Assembly (NCBI GenBank): GCA_951802425.1
Contig: OX637799.1
Location: forward strand, 1,488,001 to 1,552,000
Reading direction: 5' to 3'
DNA: 64,000 nt
Source: Clavaria fumosa
Lineage: Eukaryota > Basidiomycota > Agaricomycetes > Agaricales > Clavariaceae
The notes below the pieces were generated by a model. That model did not search any database, was not told the origin of the DNA, and worked only from the letters and a program-made list of their open reading frames with translations. Below are positions 31,991 to 43,900 of the stretch, piece after piece. Each line of letters starts with the position of its first letter. Position 1 is the first letter of the stretch. The translations under genes and the position numbers were made by a program.

Positions 31991-34789
31991 CTACTCCGCA
32001 TGGGCGCTCCGTCTGTGCTCCACTTGAGGGCACCTAGGTAGCGCCCTCCATGAGTCTACACCTTGTAGTTCAAGGTAATGGTTTAGAGCAGCCAGCTCTT
32101 TGACCCCCATGTACGGCTCCCAGGTCGTATCCCCAAGGTTCCATCGAACCTCGCATTCCAGGTGGCGGCCTTCCCACCTATGGCCAATAATGGCGTCTAC
32201 TAGCCATTCCTCCTTTGGATCCACACCAAAGTCATAAAAGACTTTCACTTCACGATGCGGAAACAACGCATTGTTGTTTGGTTCATGTCGCCGCAACCGG
32301 CTGACATGGAATGTCAGATGGATTCTCCTCGACTTTAGCAAGTCAGGGAGCTCCAGCTCGTACATAGACGATTCCAGTCTACATGACCGTATTGGGTATG
32401 GCCCAATAAACTTCGGCATGAGCTTTCTAGCTCGTTTTTTAGGGAGATTCAAGTTCTCCGTTGAGAGGTAGACTAATTCTCCCTCTCTAAATGGGTGCTC
32501 TGCCCATCTACGCTGGTTAGCGTAAAACGTCTGGTGGACGCGACTTTCTATAATCGCATCGTGTGCCATTGCAAGGTTGAGCGCGGCTTTCTCCGCGAAC
32601 ATCCGTACCCCTCTGGGCACCGCCCGGAGGTCGTCTGGCAACTCTGCCATCATCTGGGGCATGTACCCATAGGTGAGCTCAAACAGGGCAAACCCCGTCG
32701 ACGCGCTTATTGATGCGTTAATGGCGAATTCGACCATTGGGATTCGCTCTGCCCAGTCTGTCTGGTCCAGTTGGACCACAGATCGGAGGATCTGAGACAC
32801 GGATCAGATCGACTGTTCCATCGCTCCATCCGTCTACATCGGACACAATCGATCCTGGCAACCCATGCAGTCTCACTACATGGGTTAGGAAGAGCCAGGC
32901 TAGCTCTGCTGCCATTACCGAAACGGTAACTGGTACTAGGTGTACCAGTGAAGTGAGGTGGCAGATCACCACCCAGAGGTAGTCCGCCTCTTTTGACATA
33001 GGAAATGGACCTACGAAGTCCATTCCTATTGATTCCCAGGGCCGCCTGGGGATCGGAAGGGTGTGTAGAAGCCCTTGCGGCTTCTGAGGGGAAGTCTTGC
33101 TCGTCTGGCACATGCCGCATGACGAGCAAAACTTATCGATGTCTTTAGACACCGATGGCCACCAGTAGTAACAGCAGACGTAATCCATTGTTATCTGCGA
33201 CCCCATGTGTCCTAGGACTGCATGGGCTTCCTGGATTATTCTCCCAGGGATGCTTTTCCCTTCATGAAGGGTACGAGGCATGCACAGCACCTCGTCTCCC
33301 TTTTTAGTCTCAGCGAAGATCAGGTCATCCCTGATCTTAAAACTGGTGTAGTTTCCCGGTTTCTCCAAAATTATTTTGAACAGGCGATCCTGTTCATAGC
33401 CGTCATGGATGCTTTGCAGCATCCTGCTATCCCCCCCTTCCACGCGGGGCCTTAAGGGCACGAGTGTCTCGTCCCTCACATCCCCGTCCGCTTGGGGCAC
33501 AGGCAGCGGTTGCTCCTGCTCGGTCTCCTGGTCCACGGCAGGTGCGCGTACTCGCAGTGCGCGCACCTCCTCCAGGCGTTCGCGGGGCAACTCGTCCCCT
33601 TCAGGGTCAAGGCGAACGTCCGCCTTCACGTACTCGTGATCCGGATGAATCTCATCCGTTGCGTCACTCATATGGTAACGCGAAAGGCCATCCGCAACTT
33701 TGTTGCTCTTGCCTTTAATGTAAGTGATGGAGTAGTCAAACCTCTCCATATATTCCATCCACCTGGCCTGCCGGCCAGACAAGTGCGTCTGGTTCTTAAA
33801 GAACCCCAGCGCTTTGTGGTCTGTGACCATGTTGATTCATCTACCAAGGAGTTGATCCTCCCATTTCTGTAGCAATTTGACAATCGCTAAGGCCTCCCGG
33901 TCCCAGGTTTTGTAACTAAACTGGGCTGGGCTGAACCTTTTAGACATAAACCCTGCTGGACGGCAGGTTTCCCATGTCTTTCCCTGGCCATACATGGCCC
34001 CTACGCCTGACACTGACACGTCGCACACGAGCCAGATTGGCTCCTGTACTGCCGCGTCTACCGGGCGTAATATTGGTGTTTTACATGCCAATGCCTTAAT
34101 CATCTCCATGCACTTGTCATGGAGTGGTCTCCAGTGAAACGTTCGCGTTTCACTACACAGACTAGCCAAAGGGCCAGTGTAAGCGGACAGATCGGGCATG
34201 AACTGTCTGATGTACTGTACTAATCCGAGGAACCTCTGCACCTCGTTAACGCTTGTTGGCGTTTTCCAGTTACGGATTTTATCCATTTTATCCACTGTGA
34301 CGTGGATTCCTTGGGCATCTATAATATGCCCTAAGCAATCTACGCTCTTCACGTATAACGAGCACTTCTTCTTGCTCAAGAAAAGGCTCGTGCCTTTGAG
34401 GGTCTCAAAGACCATCTTTAAGTGATGCTCATGGTCCTCCAAGGTCTTGGAGAAGACAAATACATTGTCTAAGTACACATGCACGTACTTTCTCAATTGA
34501 TGACGAAATATGTGCGTCATCAGGCGCTGGAAGGTAGCAGGGGCATTACAATCCCCTATCTGCATCACCTGTGAGAACATGGTGCCCAAGACGGTCGCGA
34601 ACGCTGTCTTCCACATGTCCTCAGGCTCTACGCGTACTTGCTCGTACGCGTCTGATAGGTCAATCTTTGACCTATACGCGGCTCTAGCCACGTCCTGCCT
34701 GATCTGGTCCTGCTCAGGCAACGGGGTAATATCCCATACTGTGTTCGCATTCCGTTTCCGACAGTCTACGACTGTCCATAGCAGCGGGT
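31991..34789 (-). pseudogene. pol: GypB RT, RNase H, integrase, chromodomain
   Basis: Minus-strand continuation of the RT from 24922. RT core YRSKIDLSDAYEQVRVE; the catalytic YxDD motif reads YLDN (HVYLDNVFVFSKTL), losing an Asp. RNase H has WLVCDVSVSGVGAMYG. A TGA at 33837-33839 separates it from MVTDHKALGFFKNQ. The integrase zinc finger is present (HAVLGHMG, CGMCQ), as are MDFVGPFP and IVSD. The segment with the catalytic Glu, about 35 residues, is missing near 32800-32850, with a frameshift. The C-terminus (to 31991) ends in a chromodomain-like fold (EEWLVDAIIGHRWEGRHLE, TTWEPYMG). The segment was inverted with its flank. Confidence 0.9.
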
Positions 34790-35094
34790 TGTCAGACTTA
34801 GTCTCACGGTTCACACAACTTAACGTAAGGTCGATGATGACGATACTAACATAAGGGGAAAAGGGTACAAGTAAGAAAACAACGAGGTATATATAGCAGA
34901 CGGTTCGGGAGTTGCCGGCGTTCCCACGCTCGGACCCCGTGCGTCACGTGATGCGTCCAGGCCCGGGTCACGTGATTTTCCCATTATGTAATCCACCACC
35001 CATTCGAGTCACGTGACTCGTCCGCAAACTTCCCGCAACTCTTTTGCGATCCTTTCTTGGCCTTTCCAACCTGCTTATGTAAGCGATCCTGACA
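34790..35094 (-). repeat. A2 3' LTR (recombinant)
   Basis: 305 bp. It carries the markers of the A1 5' LTR (CGAATGGGTGGTGGATTAC) instead of those of the A2 5' LTR. Its flank CGGGT is the reverse complement of the ACCCG flank of A1. Confidence 0.9.
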
Positions 35095-35105
35095 TCACCC
35101 CCCTC

Positions 35106-38100
35106 TTAAGGCTGGGCATCTCGACCTGCCAACTTCGCCTTGTCAGGGTATTGCTGGAAGAAGTCCCGGAGCAACAGTGCAACATTAGTGAGGTTGTGAT
35201 GAGGTTCCCAGGTGTTCTCTTCTGCAGGGTATCCTAACCACTTCACCAAATACTTCACTCCCCGTCCAACCTTCTTGACATCAAGAATTTCCTCCACCTC
35301 ATACTCCAAGTGGTCATCGTCAATCGTGGGGGGTGGGGGTGGAGGCAAGTTCTGGGAAGGGAAAGAGGGAGCAATATACAGGGTGAGTAGCAGCTCATTG
35401 AAAACCCGGTGAATGCGCCATGCTCGGGGGAGCTTGAGTCGGTATGCTGCTGGTCCAACCTTCTCTTCGATAGTGAAGGGTCCAGCCCGCTTGTTGTCAA
35501 GCTTCTTGGATGGTCGATCCATTTTCAGGTTCCGGGTATCCAGCCAGACTAAGTCCCCCTTTGAGTATTCACGACTCGGGTGCTTTCCTTTATCATAGCT
35601 AGCCTTCATCGCATCTGCCGCCTTCCCCATTGCATCCCTGGCTGCTCTTCGGGATTCCGTGAGCTTGGCCATCCACTCGTCTGCTGCAGGGTTCACTTCA
35701 GAAGGCGGCCGGATACCACCATTCCAAGGGTGCTGGCCATACTCCAGATAGAAAGGTGTGAATCCAGTGGCTGAGTGCTCATGGTTATTGAGCGCGAACT
35801 CGGCTGTGGATAGCCACTCTGCCCAATCATCCTGCAGATGGTCAACATAGGCCCAGAGATACACTTCAACCTCCTGATTGACCCGCTCTGTCTGTCCATC
35901 TGTTTGTGGGTGGAAGGCAGTGCTCGGGTTCACCTTAACTCCAATCATCCCATAGAACTCCCTCATGAATCTGGACACAAATTGGGTTCCCCGGTCACTC
36001 ACAACTTTCTGCGGGACTCCATGGTCGCGGAAGACCTGGTCTCGAAGGATCCGAGCAGCACCAAGTCCCGTGAGGTCAAGGCCAATAGCTTCGATGAGAG
36101 TTCGTTTTGTAAACTTGTCAACAATGACAAGGATCGCATTGTGACCACGTGAGAGGGGGAAAGGCCCAACAATGTCCCAAGAGATGACTGCCCAGGGGCT
36201 CTCAGGGACAGGGTGCGGATGGAGCGGAGCAGCGTGCCTGGTACGATCAGGCTTGATTCGTTGGCATGTCTCGCATCCACCTGCGTACCGATTGGAATCC
36301 TTCACCATGCCCACCCACCAGTAGGACCTCAGCAGAGCCGCCCTCAGTTTCCGTGGACCAGGGTGCCCTGCGATGGGGAGGTCATGCTCAAAGGTGAGCA
36401 CTGCCTCACGTGCCTCTGGGGGCACCCAAGTGATTTCTGCTTTCCGCCAGAGTCCCATCCGATCTCTCGTCCACTCATCATCAAGCTCCTCTGGCTTCTG
36501 CACATATACCGCGCTGTTTTTCTGGAGTAGCGTCTCCATCTCCGATGTGAACAATGTGCGGGTCTCAGCCTCTGGGAAGACCTGTACTGGTGCATCTTCC
36601 TCCACCATCTCTCCATAATCTGGCCTCCGTGAGAGTGCATCAGCTTTCGTGTTTGACTTCCCAGTACGGTACTTGATCTCGAAGTCAAAGCACTGGAGCT
36701 CTCCAACCCAACAGACCTGCCTCGGTTTCAACTTCTGGGGCTTCCGGAAGTACTGGAGGTTAGCATGGTCCGTCCAGATTTCAATAGTCTCTTCCACCCC
36801 AATCAGGTAAGCCCGCCACTCGTGTAGTGCCCGGATTACAGCTAGGAACTCCTTGTCGTACACATCGTAATTCTTCTCAGCTGCAGTGAGGGCTTTGGAG
36901 ATGTAGTCTACAACTCTCCAAGTCCCATCCACCTGCTGCTGTGAGAGAACTCCTCCAGTCGCCAAGTTGCTCGCATCTGTTTCTACCTTCCATCTCCCTT
37001 TGTCTTGTGGTAGAGCCAAGACCGGGGCTGATACTAGTGCCAGGCGGAGATCTTGGAAGGCTGCTTCCTCCTCCTCCTCCCATCTCCACGGGACTTTCCC
37101 TGTCAGCCGGAAGAGTGGTTTTGCCCGGGCAGAGAGGTTCGGGATGTGCCGGCAGAGGTAGTTCAGCATCCCGTTGAATCTCTGTACCTCTTTCACATTT
37201 TTCGGTCTGGGCCAGTTACGGATCGCCGCGCCTTTAGCTGGGTCATGCTCTAGACGGTTGTGGGAGATCTTCATCCCCAGGAAGAAAACCTCACTCTTCT
37301 CGAACTCGCACTTGCTGAGTCTGAGACACAGGCCATTCTCCCCAAACTTCTTCAAGACCCGATCCATCCAATACCGATGTGTAGCCAAATCCTCTGCAAA
37401 CACTATAACATCATCGACATAGGCTCGGACATGCCCCCCTGCAATCTCTTCTCTCAACACATGGTTCATGAAGCGCTGGAAGGTTGCAGGCGCATTCTGC
37501 AGCCCAAACCACATAACTGCTGGTTCGAAGAGTCCACGAGGCGTTAGGAAAGCACAGCAGTGCTGATGTTCTGGCCAGACCTGCATCGATGGGAAACCTC
37601 CCTTCACATCAATCTTGGAATAGATGGTCGCCCCCTTTAACACATCCACAGTGTCTCGTATGAGGGGGAGGGGGTACTTGTCTTTGATTAGATACGAGTT
37701 CAGCCTAGAGTAATCGATAATCGGCCGCAGCTTGTCCTTCTCACGTTTGAAGAAGAAGGGGCTCGCATATGGGGACTTCGAAGGTCGGATTCGTCCAGAA
37801 GCTAGCTGCTCATCCACCCAGCGATTCATTTCCACCATCTCTTCTCGCGTCAGAGAGTATAGCTTAGAGGAGAGGTGTCCAGGGTCTGTTTTAAACTCAA
37901 TTTTGATATCAAAGTCAGGGCGGGAGCGGGGGAGCTCATCCCACTTTGCTTCACTAAAAACCAAAGGGTAGCGGCTGGGCCAATCAGGGGTAGGGCCAGT
38001 GTTGGGAAAACGGGTGTCCGGGATACTGGCCAAGGCCAGGGTACTCGCTTTTGGTGGACCTGAGGGTCGAACAGGGGACCGGTGGCTGTGTGGGGAGGAG

Positions 38101-38729
38101 GCACAGGAGTTGGGGCAGCGGGTGAGCCTTACTTCAGCTTTCACCCAGTCAATCTCTGGATTATGACGCTTTAGCCAATCATGCCCAAGGATCGCCGTGT
38201 GGGACTGAGTCTTCCCTAGCAGGAAGTGGATCCGCTCCTGGTGGTCGCCAACCGTCACAAGCAGCTCCATCCCATACCGGATCTTACCATCTCTGTTCTG
38301 TGTTCCATCCACATTATACATGGTGATTGGATTCAGCAAGGGAGATGGTTCCAATCCCACTTTTTTCGCCCACTCCAAGTCCATAAAGCAGTTGGTGCAG
38401 CCTGAGTCGACAAGGGCTTTCGTAGTTGCCCCTTTGCCAGTGCTGAGAGCCTCCAGGTGCACCTGGATGGAGAGCTCTCGGGGCATACGCAATAGGGTGT
38501 CCTTCAGCACCTCTGCAAGGTGCTTTGTTGGCTCCACTTGGCTGCTAGTCCCCTTTTCTCTTTTCGGTATTTCACTTTTAGCGGTTTCTGTTTCCGCTTT
38601 GTCCTTCACCTCAGCCCCAATCCGGGTGTGTCTCCGCTGCAAGATAGTGTATTTTGGGATACTAGCTGCGGGTACAGGGATGGGAGGGGGGCTGGGATAT
38701 CTACTCCTGAGACTCCAGTTCGGACTCAC
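35106..38729 (-). CDS. pol: A2 Pol, intact
   Basis: 1,207-codon ORF, same order as A1: protease DSGCTN, RT with YVDDVIVFAED, RNase H TDASNLATGG, integrase HHCC and D-D-E motifs (ISWDIVGPFP, VVSDRGTQF, TERVNQE), chromodomain EEILDVKKVGRGVKYL. It has no stops or shifts. The Arg codon lost in A1 is intact here (PLPLIRDTVDV). Some missense changes exist (KIDVKGG for KIDAKGG, RDQVFRD for RDRVFRD). The first codon is GTG overlapping the gag TGA, frame -1. Confidence 0.95.
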   Translation of the reverse strand: MSPNWSLRSRYPSPPPIPVPAASIPKYTILQRRHTRIGAEVKDKAETETAKSEIPKREKGTSSQVEPTKHLAEVLKDTLLRMPRELSIQVHLEALSTGKGATTKALVDSGCTNCFMDLEWAKKVGLEPSPLLNPITMYNVDGTQNRDGKIRYGMELLVTVGDHQERIHFLLGKTQSHTAILGHDWLKRHNPEIDWVKAEVRLTRCPNSCASSPHSHRSPVRPSGPPKASTLALASIPDTRFPNTGPTPDWPSRYPLVFSEAKWDELPRSRPDFDIKIEFKTDPGHLSSKLYSLTREEMVEMNRWVDEQLASGRIRPSKSPYASPFFFKREKDKLRPIIDYSRLNSYLIKDKYPLPLIRDTVDVLKGATIYSKIDVKGGFPSMQVWPEHQHCCAFLTPRGLFEPAVMWFGLQNAPATFQRFMNHVLREEIAGGHVRAYVDDVIVFAEDLATHRYWMDRVLKKFGENGLCLRLSKCEFEKSEVFFLGMKISHNRLEHDPAKGAAIRNWPRPKNVKEVQRFNGMLNYLCRHIPNLSARAKPLFRLTGKVPWRWEEEEEAAFQDLRLALVSAPVLALPQDKGRWKVETDASNLATGGVLSQQQVDGTWRVVDYISKALTAAEKNYDVYDKEFLAVIRALHEWRAYLIGVEETIEIWTDHANLQYFRKPQKLKPRQVCWVGELQCFDFEIKYRTGKSNTKADALSRRPDYGEMVEEDAPVQVFPEAETRTLFTSEMETLLQKNSAVYVQKPEELDDEWTRDRMGLWRKAEITWVPPEAREAVLTFEHDLPIAGHPGPRKLRAALLRSYWWVGMVKDSNRYAGGCETCQRIKPDRTRHAAPLHPHPVPESPWAVISWDIVGPFPLSRGHNAILVIVDKFTKRTLIEAIGLDLTGLGAARILRDQVFRDHGVPQKVVSDRGTQFVSRFMREFYGMIGVKVNPSTAFHPQTDGQTERVNQEVEVYLWAYVDHLQDDWAEWLSTAEFALNNHEHSATGFTPFYLEYGQHPWNGGIRPPSEVNPAADEWMAKLTESRRAARDAMGKAADAMKASYDKGKHPSREYSKGDLVWLDTRNLKMDRPSKKLDNKRAGPFTIEEKVGPAAYRLKLPRAWRIHRVFNELLLTLYIAPSFPSQNLPPPPPPTIDDDHLEYEVEEILDVKKVGRGVKYLVKWLGYPAEENTWEPHHNLTNVALLLRDFFQQYPDKAKLAGRDAQP

Positions 38730-39727
38730 TGGGCCTTGTCTCCAAAATCCGGCTCTTCAACAGGAGCCCTCTTCTCTCTCTCGAGCAAATCCAGGCAGTC
38801 TCGGAGCAGTGCGATCTTGTTCTCATAGTCCTCTGCACTACGTGCCTGGCTTTCCACGGCGCGGATCTGCGGCCTCGGGATCTGCGGATGTGTGTCCTGG
38901 AGCTGGCAATCTCTCACCATGTGACCAGCTTGGCCACATCGGAAGCAGGTGCGCAACACTCCAGGGGCACGGGCACGATCCACCACCATGGCATCACCGG
39001 CATTGGTGGGACGCGGCATGGTGGGAGGGGCAGGGGTGCGGGCCAGAGGCTGGGCCAGGAAGGGACGGGGGGCTGGGGCGAAGCGGGTTTGTTGAGGGAG
39101 GGGGCGGCTGGTTGCGGGCAGAGCAGGACGCACAGAGTTCTGTTGTGCGATGACTCCGTCGAGGCGATGCTGCTGAGCGTCTAGTTTTTCGGCAAGTGCC
39201 TTCCACTGCACGTAGGTCTCTGGCATTGGCGAAACACCATAGACCTTTCCCACTAGCCTCCTGCTCAGATTCGACTCCAGCCAATGGACCAGGATGTCCG
39301 AATTGGCCACTTCTGTCATCCCCGCTCTTCGGAACATCGTTTCGAACTTTGCGAAGAACTCAGGTGCCGTCATGACACCCTGTTTCAACCTCGCAATATC
39401 TGCGAGGGCAGTCGCACGGTCATTCGGGTCATCGAACGCTCGCTTCATCTCTTCCACAAATTCTGCCCAGGTTCCAACCTCGTTGTTACCCAGGATTTCC
39501 TCTCCCTTCACATTTGCCCATTCTGCGGCAAACCCCTCGCCAGTAATTTTGCTGAGGGTGTAGAGGACCTTTGCCAGGTCCGTGGCATAGATTATCGGAT
39601 TCGCCATAAACAGGAGGCGGAGCGACCGGAGGAATGTACAGAAATTTCTTTTTTGCCCATCGAATGGGGCGACGACTAAATCCAGCCTCGTGGCATGGAC
39701 TTCAGGTGGGGCGATGTGGTCAGCCAT
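38726..39727 (-). CDS. gag: A2 Gag, intact
   Basis: 333 aa from ATG 39727; capsid domain and CCHC knuckle (CFRCGQAGHMVRDC) as in A1. It is open to the normal end FGDKAQ. Together with pol it makes A2 coding-complete, but D1 in the leader would interrupt its genomic RNA. Confidence 0.95.
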   Translation of the reverse strand: MADHIAPPEVHATRLDLVVAPFDGQKRNFCTFLRSLRLLFMANPIIYATDLAKVLYTLSKITGEGFAAEWANVKGEEILGNNEVGTWAEFVEEMKRAFDDPNDRATALADIARLKQGVMTAPEFFAKFETMFRRAGMTEVANSDILVHWLESNLSRRLVGKVYGVSPMPETYVQWKALAEKLDAQQHRLDGVIAQQNSVRPALPATSRPLPQQTRFAPAPRPFLAQPLARTPAPPTMPRPTNAGDAMVVDRARAPGVLRTCFRCGQAGHMVRDCQLQDTHPQIPRPQIRAVESQARSAEDYENKIALLRDCLDLLEREKRAPVEEPDFGDKAQ

Positions 39728-40082
39728 CACAGACCCTGGTGGTGGTGATGGGGTTTCGGGGACGTCGGTAACAGGGGAATCGGGGGGGAGCTGGGCTCGA
39801 CCCGGTCTCGGACGCAGATGCTGTAAATAGAATTCCGGGCCTTGGGCACTCAGGATTTCTTCGATCTCTTAGCAGTCCTGTCCTCTCAGGCTGCTCTCTA
39901 TGTATCTAGGTACTTATAGAACTCTTATTCTATAAAACTTGTTGCTAGCGTGGGGCCCGAATGGTGTCCCAGGTGGTCACTCCACAACTCCTAGTGAGTT
40001 GCCCGTGTGCCCTTCTGACAATGGTCACAGAGCAAGGGCCCTGTCCACTGGACCAGGAAACTACAGAAAAACTATGTATAGG
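39728..40082 (-). other. A2 leader, gag-proximal part
   Basis: Leader between gag and the D1 insertion; it ends ATAGG (40078-40082), the D1 target duplication. The other part is 44846-45148. No gene. Confidence 0.85.
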
Positions 40083-40371
40083 TGTTAGGATCGCTTATGT
40101 AAGCCATCCCAAAGTGCAGTTGTGGAGAAACTGGGGAGGGTTGTTGGAAGGTCACATGACCTGTGGCTGTGGTCAGATTACATAATCGTAAGATCACATG
40201 ACCTGGGCCTGGGCGCATCACGTGATCTGAGGGTCCGAGCGTGGGAAAGTCGGCAAGTCCCGAGGCTCTCGCTATATATACTGCGTCCTTTCCATTTTTG
40301 TACTCTTTTCCCCTTATCTTAGTATTGTCGTCATGACCTTACGCTTAAGTTGTGTGAGACCCAGTCAGATA
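40083..40371 (+). repeat. D1 5' LTR
   Basis: 289 bp, TGTTAGGATCGC to CAGTCAGATA. It ends in TA instead of the canonical CA, as does the 3' copy. TATA box CTATATATAC near 40271; palindromic TCACGTGA near 40218; GCTTATGTAAGC near the start. Confidence 0.95.
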
Positions 40372-40372
40372 T

Positions 40373-40383
40373 AATACTAAGAT
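40373..40383 (+). other. GypD self-priming primer-binding site
   Basis: AATACTAAGAT is the exact reverse complement of ATCTTAGTATT at 40316-40326 in the LTR. GypA has ATACTAACAT with ATGTTAGTAT, so the one base that differs between families is changed on both sides. The leader continues to 40945 with no gene. Confidence 0.75.
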
Positions 40384-40945
40384 CCGCCTGTCCACCCTAG
40401 CCCCGTGTCCTAACCCGGCTAGCCTGGACCCTTAATTTCAAACTGTGACACGTTGTCACAGCTCAGCCCCTATCATCCTCTTCTCCTTTACCCTGCCCGC
40501 GGTGTGTAACAGAACCGCGCGAAATTTTTACTGTGTGTAGATACACGTGACCAGACCCAGAGGAAGTCAACTGTGACCCTCCCCAAGTGATACCGAGTGC
40601 CCAAGGCCCGGAACTTTGTTTTACAGCTACGTACCAGTGAATCGTGTAGTGTACAGGGCAAGGAAAGGCCCCTACATAGTCTTTCTGTAGTTTCCTGGTC
40701 CAGTGGACAGGGCCCTTGCTCTGTGACCATTGTCAGAAGGGCGCACGGGCAACTCATTAGGAGTTGTGGAGTGACCACCTGGGACACCATTTGGGCCCCA
40801 CGTTAACAAAAGTTTCATAGAATAAGAGTTCTATAGGTACATAAGTACACAGAAGAGCAGCCTAAGAGGACAGGACTGTTAAGAGATCGAAGAAATCCTG
40901 AGTGCCCAAGGCCTGGAACTTTATCTACAGCATCCAGGGCCTGTG

Positions 40946-43900
40946 ATGGCAGACCATGTCGCCCCGCCTGTAGCCCAACCTATGAGGCTTGACCTATCTG
41001 TTGCCCCCTTTGATGGGCAGAAAAGGAACTTCCGTACATTCCTCCGATCCCTTCGCCTCCTGTTTATGGCGAACCCGACTGTCTATGCTGTGGACCTGGT
41101 GAAGGTCCTTTTTGCTCTGAGCAAAATTACTGGAGAAGGATTCGCTGCAGAGTGGGCAAATATGAAGGCGGAAGAGATCCTGGGTAGTGGCAAGGCCGGA
41201 ACCTGGGCAGAGTTTGTGGAGGAGATGAAGCGCGCATTCGACGACCCGAATGACCGTGCGACTGCCCTTGCTGATATTGCAGGGCTGAAACAGGGTGCCA
41301 TGACAGCACCAGAGTTCTTCGCGAAATTCGAGATGCTGTCCCGACGGGCGAAGTTGAGTGCAGAGAAGGACTCAGGAATCCTAGTCCATTGGCTGGAGTT
41401 GAACCTGAGTAGGAGGTTGGTGGAGAGAATCTATGGTGTCTCCCCGATGCCAGAGACATATGGAGAATGGAAGGTGCTGGCTGAGAGGCTTGATGCCCAG
41501 CAAAGGCGACTGGATGGGATACTCACGGAACGGACACCGCGACCCACTGTGACCCCTGCGCGACCCACCGCAACCCTACCGCGACCTGCCGTGACCGTTT
41601 CGCGACCTCTTGTGACCCCTCTGCTGTGTACTCCAGATGTGGCCATGGCCCGAGGATGGGCCCCTGCTGATGAGAGATGTTGTTTCCGATGCCACCAGAC
41701 TGGCCATGCTGTCTGTTTCTGCCCCCTGCCTGATACGCGTCTGCAGGTCCCAAGGGCCCAAACCCGGGCAGCACCATGTGCCCCCCAAATGGCGGAGGGA
41801 TATGAGAAAGAGATTGCACGGCTCCGAGCCTGCATAGAGCTGTGTGAGAGAGAGAGGAGGACTCCCACTGGGGAGAAGAAGTATGCCAGCCCCTTCTTCT
41901 TCAAACATGAGAAGGACAAACTGCGGCCAATCATCGACTACTCGAGGCTGAATGCACACCTGATCAAGGACAAGTACCCCCTCCCCCGCATCCGAGACAC
42001 AGTGGATGTGCTTAAAGGAGCGTCGATCTACTCTAAGATTGATGCAAAGGGAGGTTTCCCATCTATGCAGGTCTGGCCCGAGCACCAGCACCGTTGCGCC
42101 TTCCTGACACCCCGTGGACTCTTCGAACCAGCTGTCATGTGGTTTGGACTGCAGAATGCCCCTGCCACCTTCCAACGCTTCATGAACCATGTGTTGAGGG
42201 AGGAGATTGCAGGAGGACATGTGAGGGCCTATGTGGATGATGTCATTGTGTTTGCAGAGGACTTGGCTACACACCGGTACTGGATGGATCGGGTCTTGAG
42301 GAAGTTTGGAGAGAATGGGTTGTGTCTCAAACTCAGTAAATGCGAGTTTGAGAAGAGTGAGATCATCTTCCTGGGGATGAAGATCTCCCACAACAGACTA
42401 GAGCATGATCCGGCCAAGGGTGCGGCAGTCCGAGATTGGCCACGTCCTAAGAATGTGAAGGATGTCCAGAGGTTCAATGGGATGCTGAACTACCTCCGCC
42501 GGCACATCCCAAATCTTTCTGCCTGGGCAAAGCCACTCTTCCGGCTGACTGGGAATGTTCCGTGGAAATGGGAGGAGGAGGAGGAAGCAGCCTTCCGAGA
42601 TCTCCGCCAGGCACTCGTATCAGCCCCGGTCTTGGCTCTGCCTCAGGACAAAGGGAGATGGAAGGTAGAGACAGATGCAAGCAATCTGGCAACTGGTGGA
42701 GTGCTCTCGCAGCAGCAGACGGATGGAACCTGGAGAGTTGTTGACTATATCTCCAAGGCCCTCACTGCAGCTGAGAAGAACTACGATGTGTACGACAAGG
42801 AGTTCTTGGCTGTGATTCGGGCACTTCGCGAGTGGCGAGCATACCTCATTGGAGCAGAGGAGACGATCGAGATCTGGACGGACCATGCAAACCTCCAGTA
42901 CTTCCGGAAGCCCCAGAAGTTGAAGCCGAGGCAGGTTTGTTGGGTTGGAGAGCTCCAGTGCTTTGACTTTGAGATAAAGTATCGCACTGGCAAGTCGAAC
43001 ACAAAGGCAGATGCACTCTCCCGGAGACCGGACTATGGAGAGATGGTGGAGGAGGATGCACCAGTGCAGGTTTTCCCGGAAACGGAAGTCTGTGTGTCAT
43101 TCACATCGGAAATGGAGACGCTACTCCAGAAAAATAGCGCGGTACACATACAGAAGCCGGAGGAGCTTGATGATGAGTGGACACGAGATCGTGCTGGACT
43201 CTGGCGAAAGGGGATAGTCACCTGGGTCCCCCTAGGAGCTCGTGAGGCCGTTCTCGAGTTTGAGCATGACCTCCCCGCTGCTGGACACCCTGGGCCCCGG
43301 AAGTTGAGAGCAGCACTAGTGAAGGGTTATTGGTGGCCGGACATGGTAAAAGATGCAGATTGGTATGCCCAGGGGTGTGAGACATGCCAGCGGACGAAGC
43401 CCGACCGTACCAAGTGTGCTGCCCCACTGCACCCCCATCTGGTGCCCGATGGTCCCTGGTCGGTGATCTCATGGGACATAGTCGGTCCCCTCCCCCTCTC
43501 CCGTGGACATAATGCCATCCTTGTTATTGTCGACAAATTCACGAAACGGACACTGCTCGAAGCGATCGGGCTCGACCTCACAGGACTTGGAGCGGCGCGT
43601 CTCCTCCGGGATCGAGTGTTTCGTGACCATGGAGTCCCTCACAAGGTTGTGAGTGACCGGGGGTCCCAGTTCGTGTCCCGCTTCATGAAGGAGTTCTACT
43701 CCATGATCCGGGTAAAGGCAAATCCAAGTACTGCCTTTCATCCGCAGACTGATGGACAGACGGAACGGGTGAACCAGGAGATGGAGATCTATCTCCGGGC
43801 TTACGTGGACCATCTCCAGGATGACTGGGCTGAATGGTTGTCCACTGCGGAGTTTGCTCTTAATAATCGTGAGCACTCAGCAACAGGACAGACACCTTTC

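Noticed and set aside
41576..42391. 271-codon minus-strand ORF opposite D1
   Set aside because: Shadow of the D1 gag-RT fusion.
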